A stretch of DNA of 44,399 nucleotides. Origin: Geotalea toluenoxydans JCM 15764. Lineage in GTDB: Bacteria; Desulfobacterota; Desulfuromonadia; Geobacterales; Geobacteraceae. Below the pieces are notes generated by a model. That model ran no database searches, was not told the origin of the DNA, and worked only from the letters and a program-made list of their open reading frames with translations. Made by a program: the position numbers and the translations under genes. This document shows, piece by piece, positions 37,366-44,399 of the stretch (position 1 is its first letter; each line of letters begins with the position of its first letter). The stretch lies in the NCBI RefSeq assembly GCF_001311985.1, contig NZ_BBCJ01000036.1:1-44399 (forward strand). Reading direction: 5' to 3'.

Positions 37366-37611
37366 ATGCGTCGAAAGATTTGCGCCATAGGCAACAGCCG
37401 GGGGGTGTCGCTTCCCATCGAGGCCCTGGAGAAGCTGAAACTGGCGGTGGGATCGGAAGTGGATGTGCAAGTGGACGAAGAACATGGCCGGATTGTCATC
37501 GAGCCGGTGAAACCGGTTTCCTATGTGGAAGGGGTGGATGAAACCTTCGCCTTGCAGGTCAATGATTTCATCGAGCAGTACAAACCGGCGTTGAAAAAGC
37601 TCGCCGAATGA
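37366..37611 (+). CDS. AbrB/MazE-like antitoxin of the Doc toxin
   Basis: 81 residues. MRRKICAIGNSRGVSLPIEA is the swapped-hairpin AbrB DNA-binding domain; the C-terminal helix ETFALQVNDFIEQYKPALKK would neutralise the toxin. It overlaps doc by 4 bases (ATGATGA). Intact. Confidence 0.9.
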   Translation: MRRKICAIGNSRGVSLPIEALEKLKLAVGSEVDVQVDEEHGRIVIEPVKPVSYVEGVDETFALQVNDFIEQYKPALKKLAE

Positions 37612-38006
37612 TGAAATGCCTGACGCCACAACAGATACTCTTCATCCACTACCGGCTTATCGAGACGACCGGCGGCAGTCATGGGGTCCGTGATCTGGGC
37701 CTCTTACAAGCTGCTGCAGCAAGGCCGCAGGCGGCCTTTGACGGTGGAGACCTCTATCCGGACATTTTTGCCAAGGCAGCGGCACTAATGGAGTCCATAG
37801 TCAGAAATCACCCTTTCGTGGACGGCAACAAGCGGGCGGGGATTACCGCTGCGGGGCTATTGCTTCAGTTCAACGGATTCCGTCTCCAGACAACCCAGGA
37901 TGAGCTATATCGCTTTACCATGGCCATGGCTGCCGGTAAGGCTGGTGCCAAGGAAGCGGAAGACTGGTTACGCAGCCGGGCGCGCGAGGATAATCGTGAT
38001 AATTGA
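37608..38006 (+). CDS. doc: Doc/Fic-family death-on-curing toxin
   Basis: 132 residues. LTPQQILFIHYRLIETTGGS and HGVRDLGLLQAAAARPQAAF are typical of Doc. The Fic motif is HPFVDGNKRA at 68-77, matching the Doc variant HxFxDANKR that phosphorylates EF-Tu. Adjacent to its AbrB-type antitoxin, 15 bases upstream of corA. Intact. Confidence 0.93.
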   Translation: MMKCLTPQQILFIHYRLIETTGGSHGVRDLGLLQAAAARPQAAFDGGDLYPDIFAKAAALMESIVRNHPFVDGNKRAGITAAGLLLQFNGFRLQTTQDELYRFTMAMAAGKAGAKEAEDWLRSRAREDNRDN

Positions 38007-38021
38007 ACGAGGCAATAGGCA

Positions 38022-39080
38022 ATGACGAAAAAAATCAAGAGATCGATCAAAAGCGGCCTGCCCCCCGGCACCCTTGTCCACATTGGCGAAAAGAGCGACC
38101 GGGAAATCAAGATCACCGTTATGGATTACCATGCCGGAGGCTGTGAGGAAAAGGAGATAAAGGCACTTAAGGAATGCTTCTATTACTCCGATACCTCCAT
38201 GGTCAGCTGGATAGATGTGGAGGGACTCCACGAAGTGGAGATTGTCCGGCAGGTGGGGGATTGCCAGGGGCTCCATCCGCTGGTCCTTGAGGACATCCTC
38301 AACACCAACCAGCGGCCAAAGGTGGAGGATTATGGCGACTACCTCTACATCGTCCTGAAAATGCTATACACCGGGGAAGATGGAAGAACCGTCACCGAAC
38401 AGGTGAGCCTGGTTCTTGGCAGCAACTTTCTCATTTCTTTTCAGGAGGGAATGAAGGGGGATGTTTTCAACCCCATCAGGGAGCGTCTTCGCAGCGGTAA
38501 AGGCAGGATCAGGGAGTTGGGGGCGGACTACCTGGCTTATGCCTCATGGATGCCATTGTCGACAACTATTTCGTGGTCCTGGAACGGGTGGGGGAGCGGA
38601 TCGAGGAACTGGAGGACGCGGTGGTGACCACCCCGCGCCCCGAAACGGTGCGGGAAATCCACCAGCTGAAACGGGAGGTGATTCTCCTGCGCAAGGCGGT
38701 CTGGCCCCTGCGCGAGGTAATTGGTGCCCTTGAACGCCGGGAATCAAGGCTTATCAGCGAGACGGTCGTCGTCTACCTGCGCGACCTCTATGACCATACC
38801 ATCCAGGTGATCGATACTATCGAAGCGAGCCGCGACATGCTGGCAGGCATGCTGGATGTCTATCTCTCCAGCATCAGCAACCGCATGAACGAAGTCATGA
38901 AGTTCCTCACTATCATCGGCACCATCTTCATCCCTCTCACCTTCATCGCCGGACTCTATGGCATGAATTTCCAGAATATGCGAACTGCACTGGCAGTGGG
39001 GGTATTATGCCTGCCTGTTCCTGATGACCATAGTGGCTGTTTTTCTCCTCTTATATTTTAAAAGGAAGCGGTGGTTGTAG
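38022..39080 (+). CDS. corA: CorA magnesium/cobalt transporter, two frameshifts
   Basis: About 352 residues. The cytoplasmic domain (SMVSWIDVEGLHEVEIVRQV, LHPLVLEDILNTNQRPKVED) and long stalk helix (HQLKREVILLRKAVWPLREV) are clear. The pore signature GMN is in LTFIAGLYGMNFQNM. Shifts near 38545 and 38985 restore LMDAIVDNYFVVLERVGERI and the last helix YACLFLMTIVAVFLLLYF, ending KRKRWL at 39078-39080. Pentameric inner-membrane channel for Mg2+, Co2+ or Ni2+. Confidence 0.93.
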
Positions 39081-39298
39081 CCTTCCAAGCACTGTCTACT
39101 GTCCTGATAGACTGCAAGGGGGACATGTGGTATAGTCAGCCATCGATTGCTGCATGGTATATCACCTCACGTCCACTCGATCCTGACTATGCCTTATCAA
39201 TACCTTGGGAACTGCCCAGACCATTGAACGCCACAATAACGAAACGAGCAGGGGAGCCGCCGAAAGTGGCTCACTTGTGTTGAGGAAATAACACTTAT

Positions 39299-40126
39299 AT
39301 GAAAATACCCGAAAAATTCGAAATACTGGTTACTAACGGCCTTGTGGACGAGGTTGTCTGTCAGTTGATGAGCGGCAAGGAAGCGGATGTTTATGTCGTA
39401 CGCTCCAAGGGAGAGCTTCGCTGCGCAAAGGTGTACAAGGACGCGGGGAGCCGGAGCTTCAGCAAACAGGCCGTGTACCAGGAAGGTCGCAAGGTGAGGA
39501 ACAGCCGCCAGGCGCGTGCCATAGTGAAAAACACCAGGTATGGCCGAAAAGAGCAGGAGGATGCCTGGCAGAATGCAGAGGTGAATGCGCTGCAGCGCCT
39601 TGCCTCCGTTGGGGTTCGCGTGCCGCAAGTATTCAGTTGTGTCGGTGGAATTCTGCTGATGGAGCTGATTGTGGACGATAGCGGCAACACCGCACCGAGG
39701 CTCAACGATGTAAAGCTGACCGGACCCCAGGCCCGCGAATTCCACAGTGTGCTGATCTCGCAGATCGTTCTTATGCTCTGCGCAGGGCTCGTCCACGGCG
39801 ACCTGTCCGAGTACAACGTGCTCGTCGACAGCAACGGTCCAGTTATCATTGATCTGCCACAGGCCATCGATGCCGCGGGGAACAACAATGCAGCAGGTAT
39901 GTTGCAGCGGGACGTGGACAACATGGCCGCCTACTTCGGCCGTTTCGCACCAGAACTTCTGACCACGGACTACGGCAGGGAGATCTGGAAACTTTACTCT
40001 ACCGGGGAGCTTTCTCCCCATGTGGTCCTTACCGGCCATTATGAGCAGAGCACTATTCCGGCCGATGTGGGTGGTGTCATGGGGGATGTGGAAGCAGTGC
40101 GGCGTTGGCATGAGCGCCACCTGTGA
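39299..40126 (+). CDS. RIO-family serine kinase
   Basis: 275 residues from ATG 39299. SGKEADVYVVRSKGELRCAK carries the ATP-binding loop and lysine; GLVHGDLSEYNVLVD is the catalytic loop with the D, N of RIO kinases; PVIIDLPQAID is the metal-binding loop. The domain is close to archaeal/eukaryotic Rio1. In bacteria its substrate is not known. It stands alone, 218 bases after corA (no gene seen in that gap). Intact. Confidence 0.92.
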   Translation: MKIPEKFEILVTNGLVDEVVCQLMSGKEADVYVVRSKGELRCAKVYKDAGSRSFSKQAVYQEGRKVRNSRQARAIVKNTRYGRKEQEDAWQNAEVNALQRLASVGVRVPQVFSCVGGILLMELIVDDSGNTAPRLNDVKLTGPQAREFHSVLISQIVLMLCAGLVHGDLSEYNVLVDSNGPVIIDLPQAIDAAGNNNAAGMLQRDVDNMAAYFGRFAPELLTTDYGREIWKLYSTGELSPHVVLTGHYEQSTIPADVGGVMGDVEAVRRWHERHL

Positions 40127-40246
40127 ATTCACATCTTTAGTGTCCCTTGGATCTATTGCAGCAGGTGAAGACGATATTAACTTTCCCTTGACATGAAAGA
40201 GCTCTTAATTTACTATTCCTATAAATTTAGTCATAAAAGGTCTTCA

Positions 40247-40651
40247 GTGAAATTAACCTCCCGCAGCGAATACGCTCTTCTTGCACTCATATACCTGGCC
40301 CGTAACGGCGGTGACAATCTTATCCCTGTCCAGACCATCGCCGCAGCACAGGGAATTCCACCAAAATTTCTCGAACAGATCCTGCTGATCCTGAAGCGGG
40401 CCAAATTTCTCCGCAGTCTGCGGGGCCAGGCAGGGGGCTATGCCCTGGCCAGACCTGCCAACCAGATCCATCTTGCCGAGGTGATCAGGCTCTTTGATGG
40501 GGCGCTGGCTCCCACGGAATCGGTCAGTGTCTACTTTTACGAGTCGACCCCCATTGAGAAAGAGCAGAAACTCATTTCCGTATTCAAGGATATCCGAGAC
40601 TACATTGCAGATAAGTTGGAGAATACCACCCTGGCGGACGTGAGCGAATGA
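40247..40651 (+). CDS. Rrf2-family transcriptional regulator
   Basis: About 134 residues from a GTG at 40247, chosen because Rrf2 proteins begin MKLTSRSEYALLALIYLA. Winged-helix part: PVQTIAAAQGIPPKFLEQIL, then LRSLRGQAGGYALARPANQI. The three cysteines that hold an [2Fe-2S] cluster in IscR are absent, so it is more like CymR/YwnA-type sensors. It leads an operon with a cysteine desulfurase, suggesting a sulfur or Fe-S response. Upstream bases contain CTATTCCTATAAATTTAGTC, related to the CTAT/GACTAAA boxes at sulfur promoters elsewhere in the window. Confidence 0.92.
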   Translation: MKLTSRSEYALLALIYLARNGGDNLIPVQTIAAAQGIPPKFLEQILLILKRAKFLRSLRGQAGGYALARPANQIHLAEVIRLFDGALAPTESVSVYFYESTPIEKEQKLISVFKDIRDYIADKLENTTLADVSE

Positions 40652-40818
40652 AACGGTTCTTTTTTGCCCTGGCTGTGTCAATCAGCGGGCTTGCTTGTGC
40701 GGCATACAGATGTACGCCTCCGCGCAATCCCGTGATGTCCTTGCCGGAACAAAAATCCTCGTTTCAGAAGGTAAAAAGAGCTGGATTTTTTTGTTCATTA
40801 ATACGACAAAACCGGTAG
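40648..40818 (+). CDS. Small exported protein, possible remnant
   Basis: ATG 40648 overlaps the rrf2 stop (ATGA). It reads MKRFFFALAVSISGLACAAY, a signal peptide with a weak lipoprotein box, then about 37 residues to TAG 40816-40818. In the next frame the same DNA reads YASAQSRDVLAGTKILVSEG and runs open into the ATPase gene, so a frameshift may hide a short binding protein. As it stands no domain can be named. Confidence 0.4.
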   Translation: MKRFFFALAVSISGLACAAYRCTPPRNPVMSLPEQKSSFQKVKRAGFFCSLIRQNR

Positions 40819-40835
40819 GAAAAGGAGGAAAAGCA

Positions 40836-41621
40836 ATGGTAACAAGTATTACGATTATCGGCGGCAAAGGCAAGAATGGAGCGGCAGAGGCGGTAGAGAG
40901 GCTGGAGCTGAAGATGGGGGATGTGGTCAGCATTGTCGGCCCGACCGGATCGGGGAAGACCACGTTGATAAATGACCTGGAGCTGTTTGCCGATGGCAGC
41001 ACGCCCACGGGCCGCAGGGTGCTCATCAACGGCGCCTTGCCTGAGGCTGAATATCGCTATGATCCTTCCCGCAATCCTATTGCCCTGATTACCCAGCACA
41101 CCACCTTTCTCTCCGATCTTCCCGTAAAGGAATTTCTCAGTACCCATGCCCGTATCCGCAGTACGGACGGCATAGAGGGAGAGCAGATCGTTGCCGAAAC
41201 CCTGGACTTTGCCAACCAGCTGACCGGCGAAGCCATTGCCCTGGACAGCCGCATGACCGAGCTTTCCGGCGGTCAGACCCGCGCCCTGCTCATTGCCGAT
41301 GCCACCATCATCTGCAATACCCCCATCGTTCTTCTGGATGAGGTGGAAAATGCCGGCATCCACCGTACCCGCGCCCTGGAGCTGCTGCGCCAGTACCGCA
41401 AGATCTTCATCTTCGTCACCCACGATCCCCGCATTGCCCTGTTATCGGACTATCGCATCGTCATGGAAAAGGGAACGATGACAAAAGTGCTGCATACCGA
41501 CGAACAGGAACAGCGACTTTCCCACCAGGTAAGCCGCCTGGACGATATTCTGTCTGCTTTGCGTGAGAAGATGCGGCTTGGCGAAAATCTGGGTGGATTG
41601 GAACTGGAGGGATTGGCATGA
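40836..41621 (+). CDS. Orphan ABC-type ATPase
   Basis: 261 residues from ATG 40836 with GGAGG. Walker A GPTGSGKTTLINDLE, signature MTELSGGQTRALLIADATII, Walker B PIVLLDEVENAGIHRTRALE, H-loop IFVTHDPRIALLSDYRIVME. No permease or binding protein is adjacent; the operon instead holds a GTPase, a desulfurase and an Fe-S protein, so it may work on protein or cluster assembly, as SufC does. The C-terminal SHQVSRLDDILSALREKMRL is an unusual helical tail. ATGA overlap with the next gene. Intact. Confidence 0.85.
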   Translation: MVTSITIIGGKGKNGAAEAVERLELKMGDVVSIVGPTGSGKTTLINDLELFADGSTPTGRRVLINGALPEAEYRYDPSRNPIALITQHTTFLSDLPVKEFLSTHARIRSTDGIEGEQIVAETLDFANQLTGEAIALDSRMTELSGGQTRALLIADATIICNTPIVLLDEVENAGIHRTRALELLRQYRKIFIFVTHDPRIALLSDYRIVMEKGTMTKVLHTDEQEQRLSHQVSRLDDILSALREKMRLGENLGGLELEGLA

Positions 41622-42338
41622 AACTGGTCATCTGTGCAGGGCCGGCCACCACCGGCAAAACTTCCGTACTACGGCACATGGTTCGTAAGATCCTTGCCGG
41701 TGGACGCAAGGCGCATTCCTGAAGATCGACGTTCAGTATGCCGATGAGGATCTGGCCTTTGCCGGAGAGTTCGGCATTCCCACGCGCAAGGTTTACTCGG
41801 GGGAACTCTGCCTGACCATTGCAACGTCATGGTGCTGGGTGACGCCCTGCAGTGGGCGAGGAAGGAAGGATGCCAGGTGCTGCTGGTGGAGACGGCGGGG
41901 CTGTGTCTGCGTTGTTCACCATATGTGGAAGGGGCTCTGGGCATGATCGTCCTTGAGGCGACCAGCGGCATGAACCTGCCGCTCAAGGTGGGGCCGATGC
42001 TTTCATTGGCGGACATTGCCGTGGTGACAAAGATCGACAGGGTCTCCCAGGCTGAGCGGGAGGTTTTCCGCGCTCGCATCCAGGATGTGGCGCCTCTGGT
42101 AAAGATACGTGAAGTTCATGCCCTGCATGGCATCGGTATCGATCCGCTCCTGGATTATCTGGATCAGAGCCCGGATGTGCTCTTCAACGGCGATCACACC
42201 CCGCAGCGTATGCTGCTCCGTGGCAATCCGCCGGTGGGGACCTGCACCATCTGTGTCGGCAAGAAAGAAATCGGCTGGCAGTCCCACTTTGGCGTGGTCC
42301 GGCCCCTGGAAAACCAGACCTTCTATCGCGGGGAATGA
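41618..42338 (+). CDS. HypB/UreG-like metallochaperone GTPase, two frameshifts
   Basis: About 240 residues. MKLVICAGPATTGKTSVLRH is the P-loop. Shifts near 41718 and 41818 (the latter a missing C) restore KIDVQYADEDLAFAGEFGIP, TRKVYSGELCPDHCNVMVLG, then VETAGLCLRCSPYVEGALGM and the G4 motif TKIDRVSQAER. Cysteine pairs CPDHC, CLRC and GTCTICVG are suited to metal or Fe-S binding. Related to HypB/UreG/CooC-type GTPases that insert nickel. The target is unknown; neighbours suggest cluster assembly. It is followed after 2 bases by the desulfurase. Confidence 0.8.
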
Positions 42339-42340
42339 TC

Positions 42341-43495
42341 ATGTCAACACGGATCTATTTCGACAACTCAGCCACCACACCGCTGGATCCGAGGGTACGG
42401 GAGGCGATGCTTCCTTTTCTGGACAACATCTTCGGCAACCCATCCAGCATGCACCTGGATGGGCTGGAGGCACGCCAGGCCGTTGAATATGCCCGTGGGC
42501 AACTTGCTGATCTTATAGGTGCCGGTACCGATGAGATCGTCTTTACCGCAAGCGGCACCGAGGCTTCCAATCTGGCCCTTGCCGGCTTTACCAGGGCTCA
42601 GCCCCCTGGCTGTCACATTATCACGACGGCTATCGAACATCCGGCGGTGCTTATGGCTTGTCGGGCGTTGGAACGTTCCGGTGTCGCAATTACCCGGCTC
42701 CCGGTGGGAGGCGATGGCATCGTCGATCCGGCAGCCCTTGCGGTAGCACTGCGGCCCACTACCCGACTGGTATCGGTGATGGCTGCCAATAACGTGGTGG
42801 GGACCTTGCAACCCATTGCGGAATTGGCACTCATTACCCGCAACCATGGGGCGGTATTCCACTGTGATGCGGTGCAGGCGGTGGGGAAGATTCCTCTGGA
42901 TATGAGGACGCTGCCGGTGGATCTGCTCTCCCTTTCCGCCCACAAGTTCCATGGTCCCAAGGGGGTAGGGGCTCTGTACATCCGAAAAGGAGTCAGGCTT
43001 TCGCCCCTTATCCACGGAGGCGGTCAGGAAAAGGGTTTGCGCTCGGCAACGGAGAATGTCGCCGGCATTGCCGGCCTGGGTGCGGCAGCAGCCATCGCCG
43101 CAAATGGCATGTCGGCAGAAACGGCCAGACTGGTTTGTTTGCGTGACCGCCTTCTGGATCGCCTTCTTCAGCGCATCCCCCAGGCCTACCTAATCGGCCA
43201 CCGCTACCGGCGCCTGCCCGGGCATCTCTGTCTCGGGATAGACGGCAGGGAAGGGGAGACCATCAAGCTCCTCATGGCTTTGGACGATGCGGGCATTGCT
43301 GTTTCCACCGGCAGCGCCTGCAGCGCCAGCCATGGCAGTGAGCCTTCATACATTCTGTCGGCCATGGGCTACGACCAGCTGCGGGCACGCGGTTCGCTAC
43401 GTATAACCCTTGGCCGATTCAATACAGAGAAGGAAGTGGATCGTTTTATTGATGTCTTTGCTGCACAAATAATTAACAAACCTGAAAAGCGGTAA
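42341..43495 (+). CDS. Cysteine desulfurase (NifS/IscS type)
   Basis: 384 residues, intact, ATG 42341. MSTRIYFDNSATTPLDPRVR, ASGTEASNLALAGF, PLP lysine in LLSLSAHKFHGPKGVGALYI, catalytic Cys in STGSACSASHGSEPSYILSA. It supplies sulfur as a persulfide for Fe-S or thio-cofactor synthesis. Clearly distinct from the desulfurase domain fused to SelD at 25826. Its place in an Rrf2/ATPase/GTPase/Fe-S operon indicates a dedicated cluster-building role. The stop codon TAA lies inside the dispersed repeat that follows. Confidence 0.94.
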   Translation: MSTRIYFDNSATTPLDPRVREAMLPFLDNIFGNPSSMHLDGLEARQAVEYARGQLADLIGAGTDEIVFTASGTEASNLALAGFTRAQPPGCHIITTAIEHPAVLMACRALERSGVAITRLPVGGDGIVDPAALAVALRPTTRLVSVMAANNVVGTLQPIAELALITRNHGAVFHCDAVQAVGKIPLDMRTLPVDLLSLSAHKFHGPKGVGALYIRKGVRLSPLIHGGGQEKGLRSATENVAGIAGLGAAAAIAANGMSAETARLVCLRDRLLDRLLQRIPQAYLIGHRYRRLPGHLCLGIDGREGETIKLLMALDDAGIAVSTGSACSASHGSEPSYILSAMGYDQLRARGSLRITLGRFNTEKEVDRFIDVFAAQIINKPEKR

Positions 43496-43580
43496 CCACG
43501 AATGACACGAATAAACACGAATTTTTGAAACCTTGAGGTTTTGCTCTTCATTGGTGGCCATTCGTGCGATTCGTGGTTAA
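43492..43580. repeat. Dispersed CACGAAT inverted repeat, copy 2
   Basis: GTAACCACGAATGACACGAA ... ATTCGTGCGATTCGTGGTTA, the same family as 28033-28100 but with a longer centre and better arms. It contains the stop codon of the desulfurase gene and lies 37 bases before the Fe-S protein gene. Confidence 0.75.
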
Positions 43581-43616
43581 TAAAACTTGTATTAATAGGG
43601 TAAAGGAGCATCAACA

Positions 43617-44341
43617 ATGAGTGAATCAGCAAGAATGATAGATATAAACGATCTTCCCGGCTTGAACTGTGGGGTCTGCGGTTTTCGTCTCTGCGAGGAA
43701 TTTGCTGCCAGATTGAAAACCGACCCCGGCCTTCTGCCTCGCTGCATCCATCTTTCCACCAATATCCATGCAGGTTCCGATTATTCCGAACAGCAGAGAC
43801 CTGCCCCTTCAGGCTGCGGCGGCTGCTTGGGTGTCGAGAGCAGCATAACCACAGCAGTCCATCAGGACGACGCCCAGTGGACCGATTCCCTGGGGCGGGA
43901 ATTCGATTTCTACCTGGAACATTTTCCCGAAGAGCCGGGACCCAGGGAAATCATCATTCCCCACAACCCGATCATTACCCGGGAGATGGAGATTGCCCCC
44001 GGCGACATCCTCATCGGCCGCCCCCTGGGCATGTCCTGCGGATGCCCCATCACCCACTGCGGAGTGGTCAAGGAAGTTGACCTGCGCACCGGCGTCATCG
44101 TCTGGTGCGTGACCGGGCCACTGACCCCAAGGGAAAAAGGCTTCAAGGATATGGCTATTACATCGCCGAAGGGTACGAGGGGCTGATTGCCAAAAGCAGG
44201 GTGGACCCCAAGATCGGCATGCGTTATTACTTCCAGCCCAGCATGTGCATGCTCCAGTGGCGTCACAGCGGCCTGGTCAATTACCTGAACCGTACGGAGA
44301 GCGGGCTGCAGGTCAGGGTAGAAGGGCTGTGGATTGGCTGA
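43617..44341 (+). CDS. Fes-domain iron-sulfur protein, one frameshift
   Basis: About 241 residues. LNCGVCGFRLCEEFAARLKT and LLPRCIHLS form a CxxCxxxxC...C [4Fe-4S] site like the Fes domain of CdhE-type corrinoid proteins. More cysteines follow in SGCGGCLGVE and MSCGCPITHCGVVKEVD. A missing G near 44151 (ATGGCTAT for ATGGGCTAT) restores GYYIAEGYEGLIAKSR to the stop 44341. No catalytic domain is recognised after the cluster. Last gene of the Rrf2-led operon; it may be the carrier or the client of the assembly proteins. Confidence 0.8.
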
Positions 44342-44399
44342 GGCATGGCTGTCAGCGGCATTGCAGTTCAAGTGTCAGCTGTATTTGCCTGCTAGGAGT

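Noticed and set aside
39071..39283. 70-codon ORF between corA and the RIO kinase
   Set aside because: It overlaps the corrected corA end, has no ribosome site and no recognisable domain.

Overview
The window looks like a chromosomal segment of a strictly anaerobic, metal-cycling deltaproteobacterium of the Geobacteraceae (Geobacter/Geotalea type). The reasons are a mercury-methylation gene pair (hgcAB), a CxxCH cytochrome, selenocysteine use (three in-frame TGA codons with hairpins just downstream, and a SelD), a nitrogenase-like enzyme, Rrf2 and MarR regulators, and dispersed palindromic repeats. This is read from the sequence only; no species is claimed.

Layout. 1-2.7 kb: 3' part of a CusA/CzcA efflux pump and a broken small cytochrome. 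2.8-5.1 kb, minus strand: a tight operon marR - hgcA - hgcB - AhpD-like protein, in which hgcA and the AhpD-like gene each carry an in-frame TGA that is best read as selenocysteine. 5.2-7 kb: a C_GCAxxG_C_C protein, a 56-residue Cys-rich protein and an outer-membrane efflux-like protein. 7-22.6 kb: a large organosulfur/methionine locus with two O-acetylhomoserine sulfhydrylases, four ABC permeases and one ATPase, three nitrogenase component-1-like subunits, a NifX-like protein, a corrinoid-type methyltransferase and an outer-membrane barrel. This resembles methylthio-alkane reductase loci, but NifH and NifB are not in the window. 22.7-25.7 kb: GNAT, LysE, an alkyltransferase-like protein and a PatB C-S lyase. 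25.8-28 kb: a cysteine desulfurase fused in frame, through a selenocysteine TGA, to selenophosphate synthetase. 28-30.7 kb: a methyltransferase, an exported rhodanese and gene remnants. 30.7-38 kb: an accessory defence/toxin island (XRE-ImmA/MazF, WGR remnant, a TPR-GreAB-C-PIN protein, RHH/RelE, AbrB/Doc). 38-40.1 kb: CorA and a RIO kinase. 40.2-44.3 kb: an Rrf2-led operon with an orphan ABC ATPase, a HypB-like GTPase, a cysteine desulfurase and an Fe-S protein.

How the parts fit. Most of the window handles sulfur, selenium and thiophilic metals. Permeases and a porin could import organosulfur; the nitrogenase-like enzyme and methyltransferase could release or move methylthio groups; MetY would assimilate them into homocysteine/methionine; desulfurases, rhodanese and PatB handle sulfane sulfur and selenide; the SelD fusion would supply selenophosphate for the selenoproteins, possibly including HgcA. 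Four of these genes share a leader made of a 4-bp hairpin directly abutting an intrinsic terminator.

Quality warning. More than 25 genes are interrupted by single-base frameshifts that restore conserved protein in the next frame and often sit in homopolymers. These look like sequencing/assembly indels, not real decay, so such genes are listed over their full reconstructed extent. The in-frame TGAs are a different class, because the frame is unbroken on both sides.
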